From NCBI GenBank assembly GCA_025766275.1, contig JAFKAC010000122.1, positions 1 through 64,000 of the forward strand: a stretch of DNA of 64,000 nucleotides, given 5' to 3'. This document shows positions 1 to 11,813 of this stretch, in pieces (positions within the stretch are counted from its first letter, which is position 1; the number at the start of each line of letters is the position of its first letter). The translations under genes were made by a program, and so were the position numbers. Under the pieces are notes generated by a model. The model was not told where the DNA came from. It made no database searches and saw only the letters and a program-made list of their open reading frames with translations. Source of the stretch: Lactarius indigo (Eukaryota > Basidiomycota > Agaricomycetes > Russulales > Russulaceae).

Positions 1-292
1 GCGACGGGGAGACATACGGCGTGCAGTGGAGCGAGAACCACAGGTGGAAATACGTACGCGGAATGACGCCAGAGGAGGGTGTGCTAATCAAGTGGTATGT
101 CGTTCATTTGTGCGCTGTCTGCCCCGGCATCTCGTGCTGACTCTACCGACGGCGTTTGTTAGCTTTGACTCGATTCAAGATGGGAGCGTGGCTGTTCTCA
201 CGCCACACACCGCGTTCGAGGACCCCACGACACCGCCTGACGCGGAGAAACGCGAGTCCATCGAGCTCCGCGCTCTGGTCTTCTATGACTAA
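1..292 (+). CDS. CmcJ/AsaB-like oxidoreductase, 3' end only
   Basis: Only the last two exons are inside the window. Exon 1 runs from the left edge to 94 (phase starting at base 3) and ends with MTPEEGVLIK. A GT-AG intron spans 95-162. The last exon (163-292) encodes FDSIQDGSVAVLTPHTAFED and ends in LRALVFYD followed by TAA. The blocks 'RGMTPEE-LIKCFDS', 'TPHTAFEDP..PP.A..RESIELR.LVFY' are the characteristic C-terminus of the CmcJ / AsaB / GA4-desaturase-like family, found near fungal secondary-metabolite genes and as single genes in many basidiomycetes. Family membership is from recalled motif similarity. The substrate cannot be stated. Confidence 0.75.
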   Translation, partial: RRGDIRRAVEREPQVEIRTRNDARGGCANQVVCRSFVRCLPRHLVLTLPTAFVSFDSIQDGSVAVLTPHTAFEDPTTPPDAEKRESIELRALVFYD

Positions 293-2566
293 CAGCCGAA
301 GTAGAATACGTACTAGTGGTGCGTTATCACGCTTGGGTGGGATCCGTCCCGTGAGCGTGACAGTACATAAATATATGGATTATCTTGAGCCAACGAAAAG
401 GTATTGCAATTGCGTTTTGCATGCTGACGAACGTGGGAAGAGGATGCTTTGCCACCTGTACCGATCCAGAAACATTTAATCCATGCGAAGGCACGCATAG
501 TGCATCAGTTGGAACACACCTTTACGAATAGCCGAAGTTGAGCGACAGATCGTGGGGGTGCTGAGGCGAATGGTTACTGTTTCGGAGTCACCGTCGCTCT
601 GCGATACCCATACGGACAGTCCGCGCTCTGCTTACCAGAAAGGATTCACCAGCGCTGGCCGACAATGACTCATAATTTAGCGAATTGTGACGTGATCGAT
701 TTACGATCCAGGTAGCGGTCGGAGCACCTCCTCAAAGCACGGATTCTTACCGTTCAAATCCAGACTCTCTGTTGGTCACAGGCGTATCTCTCCACGGAAT
801 TTGCGGATGGTGAATTCCTTCAAATCAGCCTGGGGTGATGTATACTCTTGGGACTCCATGGCGAACGGCATGAAGAAGTTAGTCGCTTTGAATCGAACGA
901 AGTGAGAAGATGTAACCGTGACCTAATATTGCTGGCTAGTACTTCAACTATCGGATCTCAAGCATCCAACCATACCCAGAGTCAAGTAAGAAGCCCACTA
1001 GCATAAACGACCCGCATGTGCCGCTAGGCAACCGTGGATGTCCACGGCGAATATATAGAGCCAACAGAATCGAAGAACCTAACCGTCTCTCCTTTCCGTC
1101 CTCGAGGCGGTTCGCATGTTCACTCTTTCTCTGAGATTTCCAAAAGGAGAACGCCTCCTTTCGTGTGTGTTCGGATCGAGTAAAGCAGAGGCGAAAGTGG
1201 GAGAAGACATATGAGAAACGAGAGTTTGGTCATTGTGGTTGTTCACGTGAGTCCTTGGCGAAACGGAGCGTAAGAGCGTGACGGAGAGCAGGAAAGACAT
1301 CGGAGGTCCTCTTGAGAAAGAAATGTCAGGACTCAGAAATTTTCATGAACGATGTAAGGTTGAAGTGTACCAAAGAAGCGAGCGTGGCGTCAATATGTGA
1401 GGGCATGGTACACAAAGCACGATGTAGGTAAGTTATTTGGCAACGGAAAGGGATGAGGGAAATCGCTAGCCCAAGACGGTCTTTCAACCCAGACGACTGG
1501 TTTAAGCTCAAATTTCCTGGAAACTAGACCACAATAGAAGGTCGACCATTCAGTGGAGTAGTGGTCACGCAAATAACAGTGCGGGAGGCCGAGAGACAGA
1601 AGAACAAGACCCGAACACGGGCCACAGCGGGCCGGGGTGTACTCACAGACCTCCTCTCGTTGCTATGGTCCAACATCAACCAGTCCACCTTTCAGGGTTT
1701 CTCCACATTGTTGAGTCATGGGAAAACTGGGTCGGGGACTCATGGCATCAGTGGCAGACGCTTTTGCATTCGAACCCCTCTCGCTTTGCTTCCGCCTTCA
1801 CTAGGCAACGAAGTGTCATGACGAGCAACGGTCTACCCATTGGACGTGTTCTTTTTCGACATAACACTCACCAATCACAAAAAAATATGCCGGGATGGTT
1901 GACGCACTACGTGACCATTTGTCCGGACTACAAGCCTCAAGCGCGCCCCGAGCCGGATCCACGGAGCCTGCGCATCATGTTGTGAAAGCATTCCATTTTC
2001 TTGTTTTTTTCACCAAGCCGACCGATACTAGAATGGTGCTTTCCCTACGGAGAGGTTCATAGAAGTGCGTTTCATGACTTTCCCGCTTCGCTGCAAGTGC
2101 CCTTCAAGCATGGACTGGCCTAGTTGAATTGGCCCTTGCACGATCTGCAAAGCGTCATCCCTTTTGTCCATCATCGAGAAGAAAGTAAATCGCGACGAGT
2201 GCAGGTGAATGTCATCTCAAGTGTGACTCCGAGTCTGTTAGCTCTCCTCTCCACTTTTCGGTGTCGCATATATGGTGTAGTAGTTTCTACTTATACTTCT
2301 GAACACTCGTGTGTAGAACCTTGTTGCGCCGTGCTTTCATTGATGGCTAACAGAGCTCTTACTAGTCCAAGACCTTTGACCACTGTTAATCACGATCAGG
2401 CTGTTGTAAAACCGTACAAATGTACGCATCGGGACAAATGTGGTCTAAATCGATTCGTCTCCTAACTGTGACCGGGGGATGATCAAACGGGATCCTATAA
2501 CATCAGGCTTATAGAGTACGCAACCAGCATGTAACATCCACATTCACCACGAAGGACACGAGTCTT
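293..2566. other. Intergenic, no gene recognised
   Basis: Only short open frames occur on both strands, none with a recognisable motif, splice-consistent neighbour or codon pattern like the genes nearby. A T-rich stretch at about 1995-2015 and short A/T runs are the only low-complexity features seen. Confidence 0.5.
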
Positions 2567-4060
2567 TCATAAAACTCCGCTTCTGTGTTGGCGATCATTA
2601 CTGGGTGACCAGAGCTGGCGAATAGAGAGGAACTCCTCAATGGATGATGTTAGCTGGCCCTCTAAGCGAATCAAGTCGAGGGATGGCAACGTATCCGTGA
2701 CCATCTCCCCCATGAGGTCTTGCAGTGCAAGAGCGACGTGCCCTGCGAGCTCCCGCGATACATGTAGCGTCCTCGCGGTGGGGAAATGATAGAGGAGGCG
2801 CAGCCATTCGACGTCTTCGGTACCCTCCAATAAAGGGTCTTTCCGAAAGTGTACCTTGAGCCTGAGATGGATGACTGTGGAGAGTGTGCGGAAAAATGAC
2901 TGAGCACCTGAGCTATGTGCGAAACTTGCCAGTCAACTCCTTCGCATAAGATGCTAGTACTATAACGACCCATGTGAAAATTGACGCGGTCACTGAAAAA
3001 GGTAACATGTGCGTGTTTCAATAAGGTGAATTCGGGGCTAAATGAACGATTGATGAACTGGGAAAATTGCGCAACTTGAAAGTCGGCAAGCTGATTAAAA
3101 TAATTTATGCACACCCGGCCCAGTTGAGGGCCATCGATTCGGACGACGAAATCCTCTAGATACTCGCTAGCGCCCTGGAATCGAATGGAGGTGAGAGCAG
3201 GAAGGACAGTCCGCGTTACGGGTGGCCGGTGTACTCGATCGGGGCGACGGGTGGCCGATTGGAATCCAATGATAAAGGTTTCGAGCCTGGGAAGTGCGGC
3301 CAAAAACGCAACCATCGCCTCGGGTGGAATGTAACCAGTTGGGGGTATTTCGGTGAGATCGAGGGAGCGGAGGTCGCTGGCCGACAAAAGAAGCATTGGC
3401 CCCGGAAAGGGAATGCCGCATAAACTGATTTCCTGTAAACGTGGTGCAGATCCTCCCAAGAATTCAGCGGGAAGGACAGGTGCGCTACCACCCGTCAAGG
3501 TGATGTGGAGTTTTATTAGCACTGGAAATGGCTCGTGCATCACCACGGCCAACTTTCCCAAATGCGGGCCTGTTGTCCGAATCGCGAGATCGAATACACG
3601 ATCGGGGTGCTCCAGCGCGGCAAGGACATTGTCCTCGTCGTTAGGCGTAATGCCCCACTGAGTATATGTATAGTCAATAACAATGGGAAAGGCCGGCCAG
3701 ATACCAAGATTCTTCCTGACAGGAGTGCTATGTTTGCAGAAAATCTGGAGAATGAGACGGTGTGGTGACCCAAATACGATTTGTCGCCATTTTCGACAAA
3801 CGTGCGCCAGTAAGTGCCAATCCCATACACTGCGACGGGCGTAGTTGTGATTTCTTCGACAGAAATCAAATACTTCAAGTAAGACATCGTCTGGGAGCAT
3901 GCTGATTATCGTCGAATGTCTGTAATTCTCGCCTGCCACACAAACTCAGTACTACGCCATAGTCACCACAGGCCCGGGGGTGCTAAAGAACGCACCTTGA
4001 TCGCATACGATTTTTCGTTTCTTAGGACGACCTTGAGAAATCTTTGAGGGGGTACCAAAG
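2567..4060 (-). CDS. F-box protein, LRR-like C-terminus, with two frameshifts
   Basis: One of six copies of an F-box family in this window. The main exon (start 3932) opens with SMLPDDVLLEVFDFCRRN and VCRKWRQIVFGSP, a typical F-box helix pattern that binds Skp1 in SCF ubiquitin ligases. It continues as an irregular leucine-rich region. An intron at 3933-3995 joins it to an upstream basic exon (GRPKKRKIV-like). Compared with the intact copies at 41-48 kb, the reading frame is lost at an A run near 2892-2896 (VLSHFS then LSTVIHLRLK in another frame) and again near 2612, where RQLSGHP would be expected. The family's conserved C-terminus is therefore only readable across frames. Both breaks are single-base, so sequencing error is possible. 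First coding exon and true start not located. Confidence 0.65.
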
Positions 4061-6027
4061 GATACCAATGGGTCGCTCAACAGGGAGAGCGGCCGAACGC
4101 TGATTGAAGATCGGTGGTGAGTACTCAGTCAATGGGTCGAAACGGTAAACCAGAACATTGGTGGACACACCTTGGAGACTCGGTAGATAGGAGTGGTTCA
4201 GTAAAACCTGGAAGGGAGACTGCCAGTGGACAATGGCTGGCCCAAATTAACACAACTGTATGGCAAACGAAGGCCTTGGACGAACCTCTGACTTGGAGTA
4301 CTCATTGGTCAAATTGATAATGAACTAAGCTCTGTGAACGAAGTAACTGCTCTTATACTAGTACTCGGGAAGTCCGGAGACTTGCCAGCACGACACCGAG
4401 TAACAAATCGAAGCTATGCTCCAACATTCCAAGAGTGCGCCGCTGTACGCGAAAACCTAAATATACTGTCGGTAATACCTGTGTCTTGTGAGGAAAAGAA
4501 CGCATCTCACTGCAGCTGCGGCTGCGGAATAAACGAACATCAAATGATACCCCACTGGCGACAAGTTATTGGCTGGGTCGATAGTGTTAAAAAAAACCTC
4601 GGCAGTAGTTCAACAGATAGTGGTAACCCTACCCATTTTGGTACCTATAGGGGTCCCTTATCACCCTCCACGGGATTTTCCACACCTCAAACGGTTGAAG
4701 CGAGGCTGAGCAACCTCGGTCAAGGGGAAACTTCCCCTTCATTTGAAATGCATTTAACTTTAACATTTCCTCTTCAAAGTGTCGCCTCAAACCGGTCATT
4801 TCCGGTCTCACTTTACAGGGTGCCTCGACCATCTTCGGATCCACTCCAGTAGTGTGAGACCCCACTCACGGGAAATAGCCGCTAAAGCTAAACTCTGAAA
4901 CCCCCAACAGCTTTTCCAGGATTCGAACCTGGAACTCCAGGTCGATAGTTTTGCCACCGATGACCGTGGGAAGAAGATAAATCTTTGGTGACCCGGTGAT
5001 ACCCGACTGGTACTGTATATAGTACCACTCGACACGGGGCATATATTGCATCAGATCATAAGCCGGCGTATGGCTCCGTCCGTTTATGTTTGGCATCTTG
5101 CATAACGAGAATTGCTCCGTCTATCAGCGGACAGGCCGCCGCCCTGGTTCGACTCACCAATGCACCACTCTCACCAGTCCGATCGGTTCCCGAACCGAGG
5201 ATGCGCCAGGGATGAAGTACTATGGGCCTCTGGCATTGTTTATGCCACTTGTCCAAACTGACTTACGATGCACCAGGAATCATCTCCGAACAGGACCCGG
5301 TACCGATGTGATGAGCAGCCCTTCATTGCTTTTCACCCACCTAGCCGACCCACACCGGAAAACCAGGACGGGAAGTAACCACGGTGCTCGTAATTCTCTG
5401 CTAATGATGTACAAATTCCGCCCAACGTAGCGACCGACCTACTCACATCATGAGGTATAGAGAGAAGGGCCGCGAGAAATTAAGGGATGTGAGGGCACGG
5501 TAATGAACATGTGTATTCGAAGGTTAAGGAATTGGTGATGCGATAGGAAGGTCTGCCTTCGCGAATGTGAACACCTATATGTCAAGTATCCGCGCAGTGA
5601 ATCATGTGTTCTCTTGTCGTCTCCCTTTCTTGCCTGCACGCCAGTACATAAGTTCTTCCGATCATCAAAAAGCAAGCAAAACGCAACCAATTGCAGGTGG
5701 ACGACACCACGAGCGTGACTCCGATCCTGCGCCCTTGTCACTTTTCGGTGCCACACATATCGTGTTGTAGTTCTCACTTACGCTTGCTGAACATTCAGGC
5801 CTCAGGTCGCGTTGTGCTGTCATTGGTGGTTACCATCTCACGATTGGTCTTGGACTAAGAGTCAAGTCTGTTCTTACAATCGTACAGGTGTACGTATCGT
5901 GACAAATTAGATTAATAATCTATTTGTCTGCAAGTATGGTCGTCTTCAAAACGCGACAGGGATGACCAGAACAGTAGGATAGTAAATCACCACGCTATAG
6001 AGTACGCAACCGGGATGGGACATTTTC
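4061..6027. other. Intergenic / F-box upstream relics
   Basis: The part near 4080-4140 is homologous, in reverse, to the region upstream of the plus-strand F-box gene at 43.8 kb (a GACTGAGTACTCA-like stretch). From about 4330 to 5430 there are overlapping short open frames on both strands. A minus frame at 4866-5096 (YLLPTVIGGKTIDLEFQVR) looks protein-like, but I recognise no family. The stretch 5440-5950 resembles the downstream flank of an F-box unit. Confidence 0.4.
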
Positions 6028-7560
6028 TTATTTGCTGACAAAGGACCTGAGTCGATAAAACTCCGCTTCTGTATCGACGACGGCTACAGGGCGGCCAGAG
6101 AGCCGGCGGACAGTGACGAACTTCTCTGCCCGCTGTTTCTGTAAGCAAATCAAGTCAACGGATGGTAACACTTCGGAGGTCTCCTCCGAGATGTTTTCCA
6201 GTGTAAGCGCAATGTCCCTTGCTAGTATCTGACATACATATAGAGTCTGCATGGTGGAGAATTGGTGGAGGAGGTGCCGCCACCGGGCTTCTGTATCTTC
6301 TAATTGCCAATATCTCTCGGGCTCGGACCTTGAGTTTGAGATGGACGACAGTGGTGAATGTTGCAAAAAAAATGGGCTGAGCACCAAGGCCATGTGCGAA
6401 ACTCGCCAATGAAAACCCCGGGATGAGATGACACCTTGCCACGGCGTCCATCACAAATTCTGGATATCTTGTATCATACATGTCGAAGGTAATTCGGTCG
6501 CCTAAAAAGGCAACATGTGCATGCTTGACCGGGTCGACTCGGAGCCTCCTGAGCGATTGACGAACTTGGAGAGTTTCAGTAACCTGAAGTCAACAAGCCA
6601 GGTCAAGTGGTAGAGTACGACGATCTGGTCTAGTTGAGGACTGTCGATCTGGGAACGAGGTATTCTAGATACTCGCAGGTACCCTGGAATTCAAGGAGGT
6701 GAGAACAGGGAGGACAGTCCGCGTTGCGGGGGGCGGGTATATTTGATCAGGCCTGGAGCAGTCGACAGAAACCCAATGTGAAAGGTATCGAGCCTTGGCA
6801 ACGCGGCCAAACACGCAACCATCACCTCGGGTGATATGTAACCAGTTAGGGGTATATTGCGAAGACTGAGGGTGACGAGGTCGCTGGCCGATAAAAGAAG
6901 CGCAGGCAATGCCGGAAAGGGAACGCTAGACAAGGTGATTCGCTGTAAACATGGTGCGGATCCTCCCAGGAATTTGGCGGGAAGGTCCGGTACACATCCA
7001 CCCAGCGAGAAAATGTCGAGATGTGTCAGCGCGGGAAATGGCTCCTGCATCACCGTGGCCATCTTTCCCAACTGCGAGCCCATGGCGACGAGGCTGACAG
7101 AGTATACACGATCGCGGTGCTCGAGTGCAGTAATGATATTCTTTTTATCTTTAGGCGAATACCCCACAAAGGATTGTCGTAACGAATAACGATAGGAAGG
7201 CTGGCCAGATACCCAGATTCTTCCTGACAGGAGTTCCGTATGTGCAGAGAATTTGAGGTCGAGACGGTGTGGGGACGCAAAGACGATTTGTCGCCATCTT
7301 TGACATACGTGCACAAGTAAGTGCCATTTCCATGCACGGCTAAGGGTGTGGTCGTGATTATTCGATAGAAATCAAATATTTCAAGTAGAACATTGTCTGG
7401 GAGTATATCGATGGTCATTGAGTGTCTATGACTCTCGCCTGTATCACACAAAATCAGTTCTCGCTGCAGTCGCACGAAGGTGCTTTAGACGCACCTTTAA
7501 TACACGCGTTGCTTTGTTTCTCGCAACGATCTTGAACAATATTTCTAGTATGTGAAGTGG
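6028..7560 (-). pseudogene. F-box family pseudogene
   Basis: A clear relative of the other F-box copies: ILPDNVLLEIFDFYR, then VCQRWRQIVFASPHRL, FLGGSAPCLQRITLSSVPFP and IPLTGYISPEVMVACLAALP can all be read. They lie in different frames, with breaks around 7370 (after the F-box), 7200-7250, 6700-6720 and again near 6400-6640. An intron equivalent to the family's upstream intron is still visible (acceptor near 7440, basic exon near 7500-7550). The number of breaks, in contrast to one or two elsewhere, makes real decay likely. Confidence 0.75.
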
Positions 7561-8484
7561 CACTAGAGGACAGTGGAGAGAGCAGACAAACGGTAATAGA
7601 GGATCAGCAATGGGTCATCGGCCACTTGATAGGAACTGGACAAACTTGGCAGAGTCGACTGATGAAAGCTGTTCAGAAATGCGCGGAAGGGGCATCGGAC
7701 AATGGCTGAGTGGAAAGTAGTGGAGAGAGTTCGGTTAATTCGTCCACTATAGCTAATGAAGTGCTTGAGACAAACCTCTGGGTAGCCATTAATGCGTAGA
7801 ATGATCTAAGCTCTGTGCAGTGCAGTGGATAGGCGCGTCCGAGTCTTGGTTGCCAGTGGTAAACAGGAATGGTTTGCCACAACCGAACCGTCACACTACT
7901 GTAATGACGTACGCTCTATAAACGAAGGAGCTACTGTTCAGCCACCCCGGGATGCAGTAGCAGAACTGAAACAGAATCTCAGAATCTCTCCACTCTCCAC
8001 CGTGTGCAGGAGCGTGAGGGAGCTGGACCGGATGGTGCCGATGCGGAGATTGAACTTTGTCGACGGAACTGTAATATATCCATTTGCATCTTTGTCTACC
8101 CACCATTCGCCAAAGTACTCCACACTCTTCAAGAGCTCTACGACCCTCATCAACGCGAATGGTGAGTTTCCTCTGACTCTTTGATATCCGCAAGATGTAC
8201 CCGGGGCTCTCTGTGCGTGGTTGCCTGTGAAAATGAGCTCATTGGTGCTGGATGGTATGTACTCCTCCCAGATGCAGTTTGTGACTCACCTCGATTCCCT
8301 CTGTAGAGTGCACCACACATGTACACGAAGACTTAATGTCTTCTCAGCGGAGCCTCATGGCAATGATGCACTTGCTGGGCGCGGATACACTTCGGTGTAC
8401 CGAGCATTTAGAGCTCCGGGGAGCCACGCGATATCAATGGTCCATGCCATGACTCGTGACTGACGCCCCCGTCTCAATGACCAG
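7561..8484. other. Unresolved region upstream of eL8
   Basis: Holds the upstream flank of the dead F-box copy and, at its right end, the promoter and probably a short first coding exon of eL8 that I could not pin down. Overlapping open frames exist at 7825-8193 on both strands, including GEWWVDKDANGYITVPSTKF on the minus strand. No family is recognised. Confidence 0.4.
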
Positions 8485-9456
8485 CCTCCCGTCAAGAAAG
8501 GAACAGGAAAAAAGCCCGCTGCCGCACCATTTGGTGCCAGCAAACCCGCAAAGCCTGTGAAGAACCCATTGTTTGAGGCCCGTCCCAAAAACTTCTCAAT
8601 CGGTATCCAACTTCGCCATCTGTCCGACCAGCTTGTGTGCGTTATTGAGCCGTACTTACAGGTCAAGATATACAACCCAAACGGGATCTCAAGCGCTTCA
8701 TCAAGTGGCCCGAATACATCCGTCTTCAGCGGCAGAAGGTCATTCTCTCCCAACGCTTGAAGGTGCCGCCAGCAATCGCACAGTTCTCACACACTCTCGA
8801 CAAAAAACACGGCCACCCAATTATTCAAGCTTCTTGACAAGTACCGTCCCGAGACGAAGCAAGAGAAAAAAGCTCGTCTTGCCACGGTCGCCCAAGCCGC
8901 GGCGGGGGGAAAAGACACCCAAAAGGTAACGAACCATTGGCCATCTCATCTTACCTATTAACGCACCTCCACTGAAGGACACGAAGAAACCTATTTACGC
9001 GAAATACGGCCTTAACCACGTTGTCGCTCTTGTGGAAGCCAAAAAGGCAGCTCTCGTTGTTATTGCACACGATGTTGACCCTATCGAGCTTGTCATTTTC
9101 CTTCCTGCTCTCTGTCGCAAGATGGGTGTGCCGTACGTGATAGTGAAGGGCAAGGCCCGCCTTGGTACTGTCGTCCACAAGAAGACTGCCGCCGTAGTTG
9201 CTATCCAGGAAGTTCGCAGTGAGGATGACCGCGAGCTCGCCACCCTCATTTCTGCTGCCAAGGCTAACTTGTATGGATCTACTCTCATCTGATTTCGGTT
9301 TTCGCTCACGTGGGTTTGTCTAGCTCTGACAAGTATGAGGAGCAGCGTCGTGTATGGGGCGGAGGTATTCGTGGCAACAAGTCTGCAGATATGCTCCGGA
9401 AGCGTGCGAAGGCTGCTGGTCAAACGATAACTGCAGCTGCCGCAAAGAAGCTCTAG
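8485..9456 (+). CDS. 60S ribosomal protein eL8 (L7a), one frameshift
   Basis: Structural protein of the large ribosomal subunit. Exons: 8485-8602 ([13 protein letters not shown]), 8662-8925 ([52 protein letters not shown]), 8978-9270 ([35 protein letters not shown]) and 9324-9456, ending AAAAKKL and TAG. These blocks are diagnostic of eukaryotic/archaeal L7Ae-type eL8. Introns are GT-AG and 50-60 nt. The second exon is broken: after LDK a run of six A (8802-8807) puts the following [16 protein letters not shown] in the +1 frame, where five A would restore the family sequence. For an essential protein this is more likely a homopolymer error than a pseudogene, but a second functional copy elsewhere would change that. 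The acceptor at 8484 implies an upstream first exon that was not found. Confidence 0.88.
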
Positions 9457-9661
9457 GTGGATCGGATACGCAGTGGTTGATTCGTTTGGGTATTTGTTCT
9501 ATATGTCGACCGTTAAAATCCAATTGTGCATTATGCCGCTGCCGTTACCCGAGTTGTCGGGCCCACCCTGCTGAAATCGGCCGAAAATGAGTTTTTTTTC
9601 CTCAATTGTTGACTCGTCATGAAAAATTATTATCCCCGTTGTTCCTGCTCTGACTCTGACC

Positions 9662-11200
9662 ATGACTTTACAAGAGTCTGCGCTTCTCAACGCGAACGGC
9701 ATATCCCTGCCCACTGCAGGGGCTCAAGTGCTCAAAAATGGCCCATCCTCTAGCCCGTCCGACATCGATGTGTGTCAGATCAGACTGTAACAAACTAGAT
9801 CTATGCTCATCTTCATCAGCCTTCCCAACTCACAATCACGCTTTCAGCGACACTGAAACAACTGCCTGATCCCGAGATTTTGGTATTTGGAGAGGTGAGG
9901 TACGCCGAATCTTTATGATCGCAATAACTCAAAGTTGCCTTAGGTCATGACAGACCATATGCTATACATGGACTTTGCTCCAGAACGCGGTGGTCTCCAC
10001 CACAAATCAAGCCGTATGGCCCTCTCAGCCTTGACCCTGCCTGCTCGTGCTTCCAGTACTGCCCCAGCGTTTTTGAAGGCATGAAGGTTTGTCTCCCCAT
10101 GTTCACCCGTTTGGCGGGCAAATGTCCAATCACCCACAGGCATACCTGGGACCTGACGGCACCCCACGTCTGTTCCGACCTCAGCTGAATATGGAGCGGA
10201 TGGCACGTTCAGCTGAACGTGTTGCTCTTCCAGTAAGCGCCACCCTTTCCTTCTTTGTCTCTACTGACATCCGTTCGCCATGCTTCCAGCCGTTTGACGC
10301 AGACGCCCTGCTTATCCTCATCAGGCGTCTCGTTGCAATCGAGGCGCGCTGGATTCCTCGGGCGCGAGGGTGCAGCCTATACATCCGACCCACTCTTATC
10401 GGCACTCGACCCTCGCTCGGCGTCTCGGCGTCAACACACGCAGCACTCTACGTCATACTCTCCCCGACGGGCCCGTACATCCGCGACCCCAACGGCAAGG
10501 GCCTCTCCCTGCTCGCCATGAGCGACCAGATACGCGCGTGGCCTGGCGGCACAGGCGGTTTCAAACTCGGGCTGAACTACGCGGGGGGCTTCCCCGCACA
10601 GCGCGTCGCGGCTGCGCTTGGCTACCAACAAATGCTCTGGGTGCTCGGCGAGACGGTCGCAGAGGCGGGCGCCATGAACGTATTTGCCGTGTTCGAGCGT
10701 CCCGACGGGGGTGAGCGCTACTCGCATTCCGATCGCATGCGCCTTTTGCTTATTCGTACCCCGCAGAACTCGACGTCGTCACACCCCCGCTAGATGGCAC
10801 GATCCTTCCCGGCGTAACGCGCGCCTCGGTTCTCGCCCTGCTCTCACACCACCCTCCCACTGTCGCGCTCCCGCAGTTGCCTGCGCACGCGCGTATCCGC
10901 ACCGCCGAGCGCACGCTGACCATGTCAGAGCTCTTTGCGGCATCAGCGGCGGGCACGCTCCGGGAGGTCTTCTGCGTCGGCACCGCGGCCGTCGTCATCC
11001 CCGCGGCGCGCATCGGGTGGCGGCGGCCGCGTCCCGGCGCGAAGGATGGGGAGGAACCGGAGGTGGTGGACATTGTGCTACCTGCGGCGGGCGAGCAGGG
11101 CAGCCTTGCGCAGGCACTCTGGCAGCGCCTCGTGGATATCCAGGAGGGGCGCGTCGAGTGGGAGGGGTGGGGCGTCACGTGCGGAGCCTCTGGTGCCTGA
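9662..11200 (+). CDS. Branched-chain amino acid aminotransferase (BCAT), one frameshift
   Basis: PLP enzyme, fold type IV, transferring the amino group between Leu/Ile/Val and 2-oxoglutarate. Six exons: 9662-9769, 9820-9894, 9944-10086, 10140-10232, 10290-10710 and 10767-11200. Readable blocks in order: LTITLSATLKQLPDPEILVF, TDHMLYMDF, IKPYGPLSLDP, VFEGMK, TPRLFRPQLNMERMARSAER, GCSLYIRPTLIGT, RAWPGGTGGFKLGLNYAGGF (the Lys is the expected PLP Schiff-base residue), GAMNVFAVFE, TPPLDGTILPGVTR and VFCVGTAAVVIP. No obvious mitochondrial presequence is seen, so a cytosolic form is possible. In exon 3 the frame is lost near 9986-9994 (GAACGCGGTGG), where one base is missing between 'MDFAPERG' and 'WSPPQIKPY'. 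All other junctions are in phase. Starts about 200 bp after eL8 on the same strand. Confidence 0.88.
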
Positions 11201-11813
11201 CGCTAATGGGCTGAGCGCTTTTCCCTCATTTTCCCACAAAAAAGGCGGCATGGTGCCGCATCGTGTCACTAGTGGGTGGGGATACGACCGCTAGCCACAG
11301 TGAAGCATAACGTGAAAATTATTGTATATCAACCATATGTCTTCGGACGACGATCTTTTTTATATATTTAGGAAACTAGTGCACTAGTCCGCATAGAGGG
11401 GTTATCTGCATACGTATACACAGACCTGCCCGAGCGCGGGCCACAGTTCTGGATTGTATTGATGAGAATTTAGTTTATAGCGCAATCAATGTGAGACGAG
11501 ATCGCTTGGGTCATCTCTTTGTCCCAGCTGCTATACTGTTCATTCAGTAGCATAGAACATATCGGCCTTGTGATGGGCAATGGACCAGCTGGTTGATAGC
11601 CCCGTTGCACGCGGGCACATTCCACGATCATCCTTAATCAGCTTGACTCGCATCCAGTCCGAACCCCTCATCATTGAACAACATCGTGCCGGTGACCCGT
11701 ACGACGCGACACCTATGATAGTTGGGCCCTTGTGCGTACTTCTACGGACGGGCAGTAAGTCCCGAAGCCATTTCAAAACAAACCCGACCAACTTACTCAC
11801 AGACTACTCCCGT
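11201..11813. other. Spacer between BCAT and CHAT pseudogene
   Basis: Contains the 3' flank of BCAT (AT-rich around 11310-11380) and sequence beyond the decayed CHAT gene. A minus-strand open frame at 11540-11800 has no recognised similarity. Confidence 0.4.

Noticed and set aside
4905..4935. T-arm-like hairpin CCAGGATTCGAACCTGG suggesting a tRNA
   Set aside because: No pairing acceptor stem, D-arm or anticodon arm can be built around it on either strand.
8802..8810. Programmed ribosomal frameshift in eL8 at the A run
   Set aside because: No such mechanism is known for eL8, there is no slippery heptamer with a downstream structure, and similar one-base losses occur in unrelated genes nearby.
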